The position numbers and the translations under genes were made by a program. A model generated the notes under the pieces. The model was not told where the DNA came from and made no database searches. It saw only the letters and a list, made by a program, of their open reading frames with translations. From Salvelinus alpinus (Eukaryota > Chordata > Actinopteri > Salmoniformes > Salmonidae): a stretch of DNA of 64,000 nt. Location of the stretch: positions 11,929,918 to 11,993,917 of the forward strand of contig NC_092091.1 of NCBI RefSeq assembly GCF_045679555.1, written 5' to 3'. Of this stretch, positions 45,935 through 63,245 are shown in pieces (within the stretch, counting starts at the first letter, position 1; the number at the start of each line of letters is the position of its first letter).

Positions 45935-46427
45935 GCAACCCTGGTTCCAACCGCCATGTCTTTGTGAGATGCAGAGTAGGTGAACAGATGATCTCTGCAT
46001 GTGTATTTCCCACCGTGAAGCATAGAGGAGGTGTGATGGTGCTTTGCTGGTGACACTGTCAGGAATTTATTAAGAATTCAAGGCACACTTAACCAGCATG
46101 GCTACCACATCATTCTGCAGCGATACGCCATCCCATCTGGTTTGCGCTTAGTGGGACTATCATTTGTTTTTCAACAGGACAATGACCCAACACACCTCCA
46201 GGCTGTGTAAGGGCTATTTGACCAAGAAGGAGAGTGATGGAGTGATGCATCAGATGACCTGGCCTCCACTTGATTTGTTTAACACGTTTTTGGTTACTAC
46301 ATGATTCCATATGTGTTATTTCATAGTTTTGATGTCTTCACTATTATTCTACAATGTAGAAAATAGTAAAAATAAAGATAAACCCTTGAATGAGTAGGTG
46401 TGTCCAAACGTTTGACTGGTACTGTAT
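45935..46427 (+). mobile_element. Tc1-like DNA transposon remnant
   Basis: Contains transposase text of salmonid Tc1 elements (ttgtttttcaacaggacaat, ccaacacacctccaggctgt) with a large internal deletion and stops, and ends in the terminal inverted repeat (gagtaggtgtgtccaaacgt, tttgactggtactgta). The left terminal repeat is missing. Confidence 0.78.
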
Positions 46428-46694
46428 GTGAAGGGGATTGTTCACCCCAATAGAAAGGTTCATACCTCTAAATACCATCTTATTAGATGGAGCCATTTCC
46501 CCCCATTAGTTTGGGATTCAGACCTGCAGTCATCTTGATTTCAGACCACTTGGAGAAGTGTTCCACAGGCAGTAAATCTATTGTAGAATAAATGGAACCT
46601 GGATCCATTTCATTCTAGTAACATGGTTTATGTGTGTTATAGCAGTAATGGGGTTAAACTGATATTAAAATGACAACTCCATCGGTGGTACCAG

Positions 46695-46794
46695 GTCAGG
46701 GGAGTTCATCTCTGCTCCCAGCATCCCTGGGACAGTACTGATCAACATAGCTGACCTGATGCAGAGGTGGACCAGTGATGTTTTCCTCTCAGTG
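46695..46794 (+). pseudogene. Orphan exon of an IPNS-like 2-oxoglutarate/Fe(II) oxygenase
   Basis: A 100-nt open exon with AG before (taccag) and gtgaga after reads GEFISAPSIPGTVLINIADL followed by MQRWTSDVFLSV. This is the conserved C-terminal block of isopenicillin-N-synthase-like dioxygenases (P-P-I-P-G-T-x-x-x-N-x-G-D-x-x-x-R-W-T), just before the exon that would carry the third iron ligand (HRV). The usual Gly of NxGD is Ala here. I find no neighbouring exons: a Tc1 remnant lies 270 bp upstream and a LINE 250 bp downstream. It is probably a stranded exon. Confidence 0.5.
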
Positions 46795-47039
46795 GTGAGA
46801 CCTGCCCTTCCATTTGACACGCCTTTACCTGATAAGATCATACAAGATGTTACAGGCTTATTGTATGTGAAAACAGACCTGCGTTCAAATACTATTTAAA
46901 ATAATGTTGAATACTTAATAATCAGTGGTTGATTGAGTTTGTTGTAATGGTACCAATAGAAAAGTCCTAAAAGTACAAACAAACCCAACCCACCTGGAGG
47001 ACTAAAGGAAATGCTCAAAGTATTTGTAAGATCTCAAAT

Positions 47040-48056
47040 AGTATTTACTCTGCATGCAGAATTCTGCCCAAAATATCCTCACCAGTGTACAACGTAAAAC
47101 ACCAAATAATGCATGCAGAGCAGAATTAGGCCGCAACCTGCTAATGATCAAAATCCAGAAAAATAGCTGTTAAATTCTACAACCACCTAAAAGGAAGCGA
47201 TTCCCAAACCTTCCATAACAAAGCCATCACCTACAGAGAGATGAACCTGGAGAAGAGTCCCCTAAGCAAGCTGGTCCTGGGGCTCTGTCCACAAACAGAC
47301 CACACAGAGCCCCAGGACAGCAACACAATTAGACCCAACCAAATCATGAGGAAACAAAAAGATAATTACTTGACACATTGGAAAGAATTAACAAAAAAAC
47401 AGAGCAGACTAGAATGCTATTTGGCCCTAAACAGAGAGTACACAGTGGCAGAATACCTGACAACTGTGACTGACCTAAACTTAAGGAAAGCTTTGACTAT
47501 GTACAGACTCAGTGAGAATAGCTTTGCTATTGAGAAAGACCGCCGTAGGCAGACCTGGCTCTCAAGAGAAGACATGCTATGTGCACACTGCCCACAAAAT
47601 GAGGTGGAAACTGAGCTGCACTTCCTGACCTCCTGCCCAATGTATGACCGTATTAGAGACATATATTTCCCTCATATTACACAGATCCACAAAGAATTCA
47701 TAAACAAACCCGATTTTGATAAACTCCCATATCTACTGGGTGAAATACCACAGTGTGCCATTACAACAGCAAGATTTGTGACCTGTTGCCACAAGAAAAG
47801 GGCAACCAATGAAGAACAAACACCATTGTAAATACAACCCATATTTATGCTTATTTATTTTCCCTTTTGTATTTTAACCATTTGTACATCGATACAACAC
47901 TGTATATAAATATGACATTTGTAATGTCTTTAATCTTTTAGAACTTGTGAGTGTAATGTTTACTGTTCATTTCTAATTGTTTATTATCCATTTCAATTGA
48001 GTTGGCAATGTAAACATACGTTTCCCATGCCAATAAAGCCTTTAAATTGAAATTGA
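47040..48056 (+). mobile_element. LINE 3' fragment with open ORF2 C-terminus
   Basis: The reading frame 47241-47831 (196 aa) gives the C-terminal part of a fish non-LTR retrotransposon: LECYLALNREYTVAEYLTTV, RQTWLSREDMLCAHC and a zinc motif CAHCPQNEVETELHFLTSC. Upstream text (47040-47240) is the same element with stops. The 3' UTR ends ccaataaagcctttaaattg. Clade not assigned. Confidence 0.7.
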
Positions 48057-48059
48057 GAC

Positions 48060-48924
48060 AGAGACAGAGAGGGGACATCAGGTAAAGTTGTGGAGATGAG
48101 GGAATATGTGATCAGAACCCCTCCAGTCTGGTTAACCACAGTTAGGTCCAGTATGGACTGTCAATACAAGTCACCATTTAGAATGTGACCCAGTTCAAAG
48201 GGTCTAAACAGAACTGGGGGATGTCAGACATGAAGTTGTCTAAACACAACTGGAATATCATTAGTTTGTGATTGAGTGTTAATGGATTTTCAATTAGGAA
48301 CACAGAGGAACAACCTGACAACACACATAACAAAATAACAATAACAACAGAAGTGGAAACCACTGAAGTCATTACCATATTGTCATGTTGTAATGACAGG
48401 GAGAAACAATCTAACATCTAGAACACTACTTTAGATCTGGTCTAAAGAAGCCTAGTGCACTACGCAGGGAATAGGGAGCTATTTGGAACAGAGACACTAA
48501 CTCCTGTATGAAAATGTCTGATATATCTAGCCATTTCCCCTCCCATCCTCCCTTTTCATTCTATTCTATCAGCCACACCACTAGCTCACCTCCCCACAAT
48601 ACAAGTTAAAGACACACCTTGAAATAAATAACAAGGGAAAACTATTACTAGATGAAGTTTAGTGTTGTATTTTTTATTTCCCATCACCATAAATCATATT
48701 TAATCACTGAACAGTAGCAGACCTAACTTCATCTGTTCCTGACTCTGGATAGTGGATTAAAAAGACCATCAATCTCCAATGATATTAAAGTACTATTCTG
48801 AACATTACTGATATACTGAAGGCAAGTCAAGATATCTGCTGGTTTTATTGTTTGGTCAATAGCACCACCTGGTGGATAGAATTAGGGCCGGTTAATCTCC
48901 ATTGAACATTCTCTTTAGGCTTAA
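48060..48924 (-). other. TRIM C 3' flank, inverted copy of 21540-22310
   Basis: Unique sequence shared with the TRIM A flank; no gene recognised. Confidence 0.75.
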
Positions 48925-49985
48925 TCTGTGTCCAGGAAACCAGTCCATAAAGTTTAGTTACTATCTGTTCCATGTCCAGGAAACCAGTCCATAAAGTTTA
49001 GTTACTATCTGTTCCATGTCCAGGAAACCAGTCCATATAGTTTAGTTACTATCTGTTCCATGTCCAGGAAACCAATCCATATAGTTTAGTTACTATCTGT
49101 TCCATGTCCAGGAAACCAGTCCATAAAGTTTAGTTACTATCTGTTCCATGTCCAGGAAACCAGTCCATATAGTTTAGTTACTATCTGTTCCATGTCCAGG
49201 AAACCAGTCCATAAAGTTTAGTTACTATCTGTTCCATGTCCAGGAAACCAGTCCATATAGTTTAGTTACTATCTGTTCCATGTCCAGGAAACCAGTCCAT
49301 ATAGTTTAGTTACTATCTGTTCCATGTCCAGGAAACCAGTCCATATAGTTTAGTTACTATCTGTTCCATGTCCAGGAAACCAGTCCATATAGTTTAGTTA
49401 CTATCTGTTCCATGTCCAGGAAACCAGTCCATATAGTTTAGTTACTATCTGTTCCATGTCCAGGAAACCAGTCCATATAGTTTAGTTACTATCTGTTCCA
49501 TGTCCAGGAAACCAGTCCATATAGTTTAGTTACTATCTGTTCCAAGTCCAGGAAACCAGTCCATAAAGTTTAGTTACTATCTGTTCCATGTCCAGGAAAC
49601 CAGTCCATAAAGTTTAGTTACTATCTGTTCCATGTTCAGGAAACCAGTCCATATAGTTTAGTTACTATCTGTTCCATGTCCAGGAAACCAGTCCATAAAG
49701 TTTAGTTACTATCTGTTCCATGTCCAGGAAACCAGTCCATATAGTTTAGTTACTATCTGTTCCATGTCCAGGAAACCAGTCCATATAGTTTAGTTACTAT
49801 CTGTTCCATGTCCAGGAAACCAGTCCATAGAGTTTAGTTACTATCTGTTCCATGTACAGGAAACCAGTCCATAGAGTTTAGTTACTATCTGTTCCATGTC
49901 CAGGAAACCAGTCCATATAGTTTAGTTACTATCTGTTCCATGTCCAGGAAACCAGTCCATATAGTTTAGTTACTATCTGTTCCAC
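48925..49985 (-). repeat. 44-bp minisatellite downstream of TRIM C, about 24 units
   Basis: Unit gtccaggaaaccagtccata + tagtttagttactatctgtt + ccat. The matching region downstream of TRIM A (21310-21365, opposite strand) has a single related copy. Confidence 0.92.
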
Positions 49986-50224
49986 TGAGGAAAATTACAT
50001 AGAGACAGAGAACCAATTGAGAAAACATATCAATGGTTCTGAATGACAACCAATATACATCAACACCATACATCATGATTCATGGAAATGTACAAGATTA
50101 AAATATAGCATTTTATATAATATTAATACAAAGCATTTTAATGCATGACATCTCAGAAGATCAAATCAGTCAAGAAAATATATATTGTATAAAAAAAAGA
50201 GCAGAATGAATCATCACATCTGAG

Positions 50225-51068
50225 GACCATCACCAGTATGACTAGTAACTATGTGGACCCTACTACAGTTTAACCAGCTCAGCTATAGACTACACCAGCA
50301 TGACTAGTATCTATGTGGACCCTACTACAGTTTAACCAGCTCAGCTATAGACTACACCAGCATGACTAGTATCTATGTGGACCCTACTACAGTTTAACCT
50401 ACTCAGCTATAGACTACACCAGCATGACTAGTATCTATGTGGACCCTACTACAGTTTAACCTGCTCAGCTATAGACTACACCAGCATGACTAGTATCTAT
50501 GTGGACCCTACTACAGTTTAACCAGCTCAGCTATAGACTACACCAGCATGACTAGTATCTATGTGGACCCTACTACAGTTTAACCAGCTCAGCTATAGAC
50601 TACACCAGCATGACTAGTATCTATGTGGACCCTACTACAGTTTAACCAGCTCAGCTATAGACTACACCAGCATGACTAGTATCTATGTGGACCCTACTAC
50701 AGTTTAACCAGCTCAGCTATAGACTACACCAGCATGACTAGTATCTATGTGGACCCTACTACAGTTTAACCAGCTCAGCTATAGACTACACCAGCATGAC
50801 TAGTATCTATGTGGACCCTACTACAGTTTAACCAGCTCAGCTATAGACTACACCAGCATGACTAGAATCTATGTGGACCCTACTACAGTTTAACCAGCTC
50901 AGCTATAGACTACACCAGCATGACTAGTATCTATGTGGACCCTACTACAGTTTAACCAGCTCAGCTATAGACTACACCAGCATGACTAGTATCTATGTCG
51001 ACCCTACTACAGTTTAACCAGCTCAGCTATAGACTACACCAGCATGACTAGTATCTATGTGGACCCTA

Positions 51069-51090
<22 letters not shown>
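50225..51090 (-). repeat. 62-bp tandem array at the 3' end of TRIM C
   Basis: About 14 units of the same 62-bp sequence as in TRIM B, beginning at the TRIM C stop on the minus strand and running downstream. Two units share a variant (acctact/acctgct). Confidence 0.92.
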
Positions 51091-56870
<5,780 letters not shown>

Positions 56871-57184
56871 TGGACGGTTGTTCACTCTCACGCAAACAGA
56901 CGACACACAGACTCAGATCAGTTTAGTTTCCTCAGAAGTGAGTTTTTGGAAGGTATGTACTTTCTGGTTCTGCCAGATAGGTGAGTTTAGAGGGAGGGAA
57001 GGAGGGAGGGAGTGAAGGAGGGGTTAGAGAGAGAGAGAGCGAGAACTGCATGCAACGTTGAGAGACATATTTTAGTTCCTAGATTAGGACCCTTAATATG
57101 GAATACATTAGAGTGGTTAGAATATATAAAGGGTAACAGTTTCTATGAAGTACATATTATAATGCTTTTAATAACCTTTATAAT

Positions 57185-57429
57185 TTAAAAATAAAGGAGA
57201 GCCGCACACTCTAGGAGCTCAGATGCAAAAATATTTCATTTACCAACGTTTCGACAGGCAAGCTGTCTTCACCTGTACCCTGATGAAGACAGCTTGCCTG
57301 TCGAAACGTTGGTAAATTAAATATTTTTGCATCTGAGCTCCTAGAGTGTGCGGCTCTCCTTTATTTTTAAATGTTCTACTCCGCTAGCCAGCACCTCGCC
57401 TAAATAGGTGTGCGTTTCTTTTTCTTCTA
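57185..57429 (+). mobile_element. Penelope-like foldback insertion with 15-bp target duplication
   Basis: Two inverted arms of about 85 bp (57185-57270 and 57280-57368) meet almost back to back, then a short tail runs to 57429. The flanks are a perfect 15-bp duplication aataacctttataat (57170-57184, 57430-57444). The arm text (gacagcttgcctgtcgaaac) is of the type found at ends of fish Penelope/Neptune elements. Confidence 0.65.
57280..57307 (+). ncRNA. Hammerhead-ribozyme-like core
   Basis: CTGATGA (57280-57286), one extra A, a perfect 5-bp stem GACAG/CTGTC with loop CTTGC, then GAAAC (57303-57307). This resembles the catalytic core of hammerhead ribozymes known in Penelope-like elements. 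The extra A and an undefined cleavage stem make activity doubtful. Confidence 0.3.
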
Positions 57430-57765
57430 AATAACCTTTATAATGCCTTATAATACACCTATGTGTTATAACACTGATTATAAGTGTCTATAATGATAAT
57501 TCAGAAGTGGTTGTAATGAGGGGGGACTTGATATTGGTACAATGTACTGTAGTTGAAATGAATACTGTATGTATTGACTGATCATTGAGAATGAGGTAAT
57601 ACTTTACATTACAGTGTGGTTATTACTGTTAGGTCTAGGGTCAGGGTTAGAGGTACTACATTCAGCAGTAACCCTAGACATATCTAGGACTAAACAGAGA
57701 AGACGTTTTACAATCAGAGTACTTTGTATCTCTTCTTAGTCATACAGATCCCCCACATCTTATAG

Positions 57766-58159
57766 GTGGACGGGGTTATGAACATATTCAATACATTACT
57801 TATGAAACCAGATGAAATGAAACTGTCTTTCAGCAGGAAAAGCTTCTCTAATAATCCTAACCATGGCTGGGTGTCTTCAGAGACTGAGAGGTATAGAGAC
57901 ACACTGTCAAGTCAAAACATCTGGCTGTGCTTTCATGTCAAAACCCTTATTCTATTCTAGTCTTTATATTATATTGTATCATATTCTATGATAATATATT
58001 ATATCCATAGTCTCCACTCAGTATAGTGTTAATGATGACTGTTTGTTCTGTACATTGATTGAATGGTTAGGACTATCTCTCTGTATTCACAGTTTAAATC
58101 CCAAGAGACCAGGAGACCTAAAGGAAGCCTTCAACACTGCATCCCTTCATCCAGTCATA
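57766..58159 (+). pseudogene. Two early exons of an IPNS-like 2-oxoglutarate/Fe(II) oxygenase
   Basis: Exon 57766-57890 (acceptor cttatag, donor gtatag) reads VDGVMNIFNTLLMKPDEMKL and then SFSRKSFSNNPNHGWVSSET. Exon 58093-58159 (acceptor attcacag, donor gtaaac) reads LNPKRPGDLKEAFNTASLHP. Their phases fit (2 nt carried over). This matches the N-terminal region of the same oxygenase family as the exon at 46695 (F-x-L-P-x-E-x-K, N-H-G-W, R-P-G-D-L-K-E-x-F). The next exons are absent: Tc1 and LINE sequence follows at once. It may be a gene torn apart by repeats, or the start of a copy whose remainder lies elsewhere. Confidence 0.55.
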
Positions 58160-58261
58160 GTAAACAACCTGTCTGTCTGTCTGTCCGTCTGTCTCTCTCT
58201 CTCAGCCTGTCTATTGTGACAGCTGTAAACACAGCCAACTTATATGTAGTGGTTGTTGTTG

Positions 58262-58435
58262 CTATCAGTGCTGCACAGCTATTTTCAGGTCTCTACAGAG
58301 ATGGTAGATCAGGTTCAACTCTGGCTGGGCCACTCAAGGACATTCAGAGACTTGTCCCGAAGCCACTCCTGTGTTGTCTTGGCTGTGTGCTAAGGGTTGT
58401 TGTCCTGTTGGAAGGTTGAACCTTCGCCCAATATT
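58262..58435 (-). mobile_element. Tc1-like DNA transposon fragment
   Basis: About 170 bp (ctggctgggccactcaagga, ttgtcctgttggaaggttga) match the transposase region of another salmonid Tc1 family in reverse. No terminal repeats. Confidence 0.7.
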
Positions 58436-58440
58436 CAGTG

Positions 58441-58882
58441 CAGGAAATGATTGTGTTTCTAGCTCCAGCAGTGAATGATTGTGCTTCTAGCTCCAGCAGT
58501 GAATGATTGTGCTTCTAGCTCCAGCAGTGAATGATTGTGCTTCTAGCTCCAGCAGTGCAGTAAATGCTTGTGTTTCTAGCTCCAGCAGTGCAGTAAATTA
58601 TTGTGTTTCTAGCTCCAGCAGTGCAGTAAATTATTGTGTTTCTAGCTCCAGCAGTGGAGTAAATTATTGTGTTTCTAGCTCCAGCAGTGCAGTAAATGCT
58701 TGTGTTTCTAGCTCCAGCAGTGCAGTAAATGATTGTGTTTCTAGCTCTAGCAGTAAATGCTTGTGTTTCTAGCTCTAGCAGTACAGGAAATTATTGTGTT
58801 TCTAGCTCTAGCAGTAAATGCTTGTGTTTCTAGCTCCAGCAGTGCAGTAAATGGTTGTGCTTCTAGCTCCAGCAGTAAATGT
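58441..58882 (+). repeat. About 33-bp minisatellite derived from a LINE tail
   Basis: Units such as cagtaaatgcttgtgtttct + agctccagcagtg, 27-33 bp. One copy of this motif is part of the LINE tail at 54990-55020. Confidence 0.88.
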
Positions 58883-58984
58883 CTAACAGTACAATACTAA
58901 TGCGCAAATACACCCCACGTCGTTTTAGAGATTTTGGCAGTACGTCCAATCAGCCCCAAAACATGTATAAGAAGAAATATCAGA

Positions 58985-59216
58985 ATATTTTTTATTTAAC
59001 CTTAATTTAACTAGGCAAGTCAGTTAAGAGCTAATTCTAATTTACAATGACGGTCTACCCCGGACGGCAATGGGCCAATTGTGCGCCGCCCTATGAGACT
59101 CCCAATCACGGCCGGATGTGACACAGCCTGGATTCAAACCAGGGACTGTAGTGACGCATCTTGCACTGAAATAGCAGTGCCTTAGACTGCTGTGCCACCC
59201 GGGAGCCCAATATATA
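58985..59216 (-). mobile_element. tRNA-derived SINE, near full length (minus orientation)
   Basis: Minus strand runs from gggctcccgggtggcacagc through the tRNA-like head, body and tail (aagtcagttaagagctaatt reversed). It interrupts LINE-tail-derived minisatellites. Confidence 0.8.
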
Positions 59217-60640
59217 GGATGAGCTAAAGTATGTGGAGAATACAGTATGTACAGCAGTAGTTATATAGAATGAGCTACAGTATGTACAGCAGTAGTTATA
59301 TAGAATGAGCTACAGTATGTGGAGAATACAGTATGTACAGCAGTAGTTATATAGAATGAACTACAGTATGTGGAGAATACAGTATGTACAGCAGTAGTTA
59401 TATAGAATGAGCTACAGTATGTACAGCAGTAGTTATATAGAATGAACTACAGTATGTTGAGAATACAGTATGTACAGCAGTAGTTATATAGAATGAGCTA
59501 CAGTATGTTGAGAATACAGTATGTACAGCAGTAGTTATATAGAATGAGCTACAGTATGTGGAGAATACAGTATGTACAGCAGTAGTTATATAGAATGAAC
59601 TACAGTATGTTGAGAATACAGTATGTACAGCAGTAGTTATATAGAATGAACTACAGTATGTTGAGAATACAGTATGTACAGCAGTAGTTATATAGAATGA
59701 GCTACAGTATGTACAGCAGTAGTTATATAGAATGAACTACAGTATGTTGAGAATACAGTATGTACAGCAGTAGTTATATAGAATGAGCTACAGTATGTTG
59801 AGAATACAGTATGTACAGCAGTAGTTATATAGAATGAGCTACAGTATGTGGAGAATACAGTATGTACAGCAGTAGTTATATAGAATGAACTACAGTATGT
59901 TGAGAATACAGTATGTACAGCAGTAGTTATATAGAATGAACTACAGTATGTTGAGAATACAGTATGTACAGCAGTAGTTATATAGAATGAACTACAGTAT
60001 GTGGAGAATACAGTATGTACAGCAGTAGTTATATAGAATGAGCTACAGTATGTTGAGAATACAGTATGTACAGCAGTAGTTATATAGAATGAGCTACAGT
60101 ATGTACAGCGGTAGTTATATAGAATGAGCTACAGTATGTTGAGAATACAGTATGTACAGCAGTAGTTATATAGAATGAACTACAGTATGTTGAGAATACA
60201 GTATGTACAGCAGTAGTTATATAGAATGAGCTACAGTATGTACAGCAGTAGTTATATAGAATGAGCTACAGTATGTGGAGAATACAGTATGTACAGCAGT
60301 AGTTATATAGAATGAACTACAGTATGTTGAGAATACAGTATGTACAGCAGTAGTTATATAGAATGAACTACAGTATGTTGAGAATACAGTATGTACAGCA
60401 GTAGTTATATAGAATGAGCTACAGTATGTTGAGAATACAGTATGTACAGCAGTAGTTTTATAGAATGAGCTACAGTATGTACAGCAGTAGTTATATAGAA
60501 TGAGCTACAGTATGTTGAGAATACAGTATGTACAGCAGTAGTTATATAGAATGAACTACAGTATGTGGAGAATACAGTATTTACAGCAGTAGTTATATGA
60601 GATAAGCTACAGTATGTTGAGAATACAGTATGTACATATA
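59217..60640 (+). repeat. 51/35-bp minisatellite, about 30 units
   Basis: Units of 51 bp (gagctacagtatgttgagaa + tacagtatgtacagcagtag + ttatatagaat), with 35-bp units missing one inner segment. It lies in the 3' region of the LINE whose RT end is at 60860-61560 and was probably a tail motif of it. Confidence 0.93.
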
Positions 60641-60849
60641 AAAGTGAGTAATCAGTTAGTTTAATTTCTCAGAGATCAAATTAAATGTCAACAGAATAAT
60701 GTTGCAGAATTGCTAATGTTATCTGTATCTAACAACAGAAACCATTTCAGAACCATAAACATTATGCAAACATTAACGTGGCCAGTGTTCAATGAGTCTA
60801 TGTACCTAGGGCAGCAGTCTCTAAGGTGCAGGGTAGAGTACTGGGTGGT

Positions 60850-61570
60850 AGCCAGCTAGTGACAGTGTCTAAGGTACAGGTCAGGGTACCGGGCAGACGC
60901 CGGCTAGTGATGGCTGGTTAACAGTCTGAAGATAGAAGCTGTTTTTCATTCTCTCTGTCCCAGCTTTGATGCACCTGTACTGTCTCCGCCTACTAGATGG
61001 TAGGAGGGTGAACAGGCCGTGGCTTGGGTGGCTGAGGTCCTTGATGATCTTTTTGGCCTTCCTGTGACACCGGGTGCTGTAGACGTCCTGGAGGGCAGTC
61101 AGTGTGCCCCCGGTGATGGGTTGGGCTGACCGCACCACCCTCTGGAGAGCCCTGCGGTTGCGGGCAGTGCAGTTGCCGTACCAGACGGTGAGACAGCCCG
61201 ACAGAATGCTCTCGATGGTGCATTATGTAGAAGTTTGTGAGGGATTCAGGGTCCAAGCCCGGCTGTTGCGCCTTCTTCACCAGTGTCGGTGTGGAGGGAC
61301 CATTTCAGGTCCTTAGTGATGTACACGCCAAGGAACCTGAAGCTTTTGACCCTCTCCGCTGCGGCCCAGTCGATGTGGATGAGGGCGTGCTCTCTGCTGT
61401 GTCCTATAGTCCACGATCAGCTCCTTCATTTTGTTAACGATGAGGAAGAGGTTATTTTCCGAGAACCACTCCGCCAGGGCTCTTACCTCCTCCCTGTAGG
61501 CTGTCTCGTCGTTGTTGGTAGTCAGGCCTACCACTGTTGTCATCAGCAAACTTGATTATTGAGTTAGAGA
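60850..61570 (-). mobile_element. LINE RT C-terminal fragment (L2/Rex-like)
   Basis: Minus-strand frames give AEWFSENNLFLIVNKMKELI, VVRSAQPITGGTLTALQDVY and CHRKAKKIIKDLSHPSHGLF, in the usual order for a fish LINE ORF2 end, with frame breaks. Its 3' region is expanded into the arrays at 58441-60640. Confidence 0.72.
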
Positions 61571-61967
61571 TGTGAGTAGCCAATTGCTGGTCAAAACACG
61601 TAAAAAATACAATAAAATGTACTTTCCCTCATGAAGTGGAAACTGACATCAAGCCCATAGATATGATAAATCGGTGTGTATAGGATTGTCTCAGCTCCTG
61701 TGGACACTGGAGGGCACATAAGCACAAAGTAACCAATATTGTTAACACTACTTTAGCGACATCAAAACAGATATAATGTGACAGTTTAACATAGTGGCAA
61801 AATGTAAACCTTTAAAACAAACATGTTTTATGTATAAATGGAGGACGTGGGTTCAAATGGCTTAGTGTCATCCCATAACTAATGAGCAGACTCCTGTAGC
61901 TCAGAAATCCACTACCCGCTCTCTTATAGACGGCGATGGGGAGTTCTTAGGTTCAAGCAGTAACTCA
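61571..61967. other. No gene recognised
   Basis: AT-rich sequence between a LINE fragment and the hAT element; nothing seen. 60641-60849 and 63246-63640 also hold no gene; 63370-63560 has a repeated gctagctagcgttagctagc motif. Confidence 0.5.
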
Positions 61968-62674
61968 CAGTGGTGGAAAAAGTATCCAATTGTCATACTT
62001 GAGTAAAAGAAAAGATACCTTAATAGAAAATGACTCAAATAAAAGTGAAAGTTACCCAGTAAAATACTGCTTGAGTAAACGTATTTGGCTTTAAATATAC
62101 TTATGTATAAAAAGCAAATGTTGTTGCTCAAATATACTTAAGTATCAAAAGTAAAATAATAAATGCTTTTAAATTCCTTATATATAGCAAACCAGACAGC
62201 ACCATTATACATTTTTATTTACGGTTAGCCAGGGGCACAGTCCAACACTCACACTGCAACACCCAGACAATTTACAAACAAATAATTTGTGTTTAGTGAG
62301 TCCACCAGATCAGAGGCAGTAGAGATGACCAGGGATGTTCTCTGTTTAGTGAGTCCACCAGATCAGAGGCAGTAGAGACAACCAGGTATGTTCTCTGTTT
62401 AGTGAGTCCACCAGATCAGAGGCAGTAGAGATGACCAGGGATGTTATTTTGATCAGCTTGTGAATAGGAACCTTTTGTTTTCCTGCTAAGCATTCAAAAT
62501 GTAACGAGTGCTTTTGGGTGTCAGGGAAAATGTATGGCATAAAAAATACATTATTTTCTTTAGGAACGTAGTGGAGTAAAAGTTGAAAAAATATAAATAG
62601 TAAAGTAAAGATACCCCAAAAAACTCCTTAAATAGTCATTTGAAGTATTTTAACGTAGATATTTTACACCACTG
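61968..62674 (+). mobile_element. Non-autonomous hAT-like DNA transposon
   Basis: Terminal inverted repeats CAGTGGTGGAAAA.. and ..TTTTACACCACTG, with an 8-bp target duplication GTAACTCA/GTAATTCA (one mismatch). No transposase frame. An inner 53-bp segment is triplicated. Confidence 0.82.
62283..62450 (+). repeat. 53-bp x 3 repeat inside the hAT element
   Basis: Three copies of gtttagtgagtccaccagat + cagaggcagtagaga and on. Confidence 0.85.
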
Positions 62675-62683
62675 GTAATTCAG

Positions 62684-62900
62684 TCATATATTATTCATCC
62701 AAGAGTAGTGTCCTGAGGAGCATCTACCTATCGCATTCTCCATGCCACTGACACTTTCACTGATTTCACTCTGAGCTGCAAAATAGTCTGGATTTGCTTC
62801 AGAGAATGGCTGAGAGACACTGGTTGGTTCTGATTCTCTATAGTCCTCTCCGTCAGGTTGTGTTTTGATCATTTCAGTTGTAGTACTGGGTAGAGTGTCT
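62684..62900 (-). pseudogene. Zinc-finger-type acidic linker fragment
   Basis: The minus strand reads MIKTQPDGEDYRESEPTSVS and then an acidic, Ser-rich stretch ending at a stop next to the hAT element. Such IKTE-type DGEDC/EP linkers usually precede the fingers in salmonid C2H2 proteins. No good exon borders could be fixed, so this is weak support for a second zinc-finger gene fragment. Confidence 0.35.
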
Positions 62901-63039
62901 CTGTCGGTTAGAATGCACCTCTAAATCTTCTGTCTGAAGACTTTCCCCAAACAGCACATTATCACGTTTCCTCCATCTTGTGACCGTTGTTAATGTAACT
63001 TTGTAGGAGTTCTATAATAAACATTTTAAAAACTCTGCA

Positions 63040-63245
63040 ATCATTGCACCTATACAGTGCTTCAGTGAGTCCTCATGTGCACTTTCAGATTGACGCCAGT
63101 ACTGAATACTTTTGTCTTTTCTCTCCTGTGTGAATCTTCATGTGCATTGACAGATTACCAGCAATGCTGAATCCTTGAGAAGCATCCAGCTGCAGATTAT
63201 GCGGTCTGAAGCTGCCTGTCTCAGATGGTATTTTTTGCATCTCAG
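63040..63245 (-). pseudogene. Degraded C2H2 zinc-finger remnant
   Basis: Minus-strand translation shows GFSIAGNLSMHMKIHTGEK, a finger half with linker, followed out of frame by a second broken finger half. It lies downstream of the larger zinc-finger fragment on the same strand and is probably part of the same decayed gene. Confidence 0.45.
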
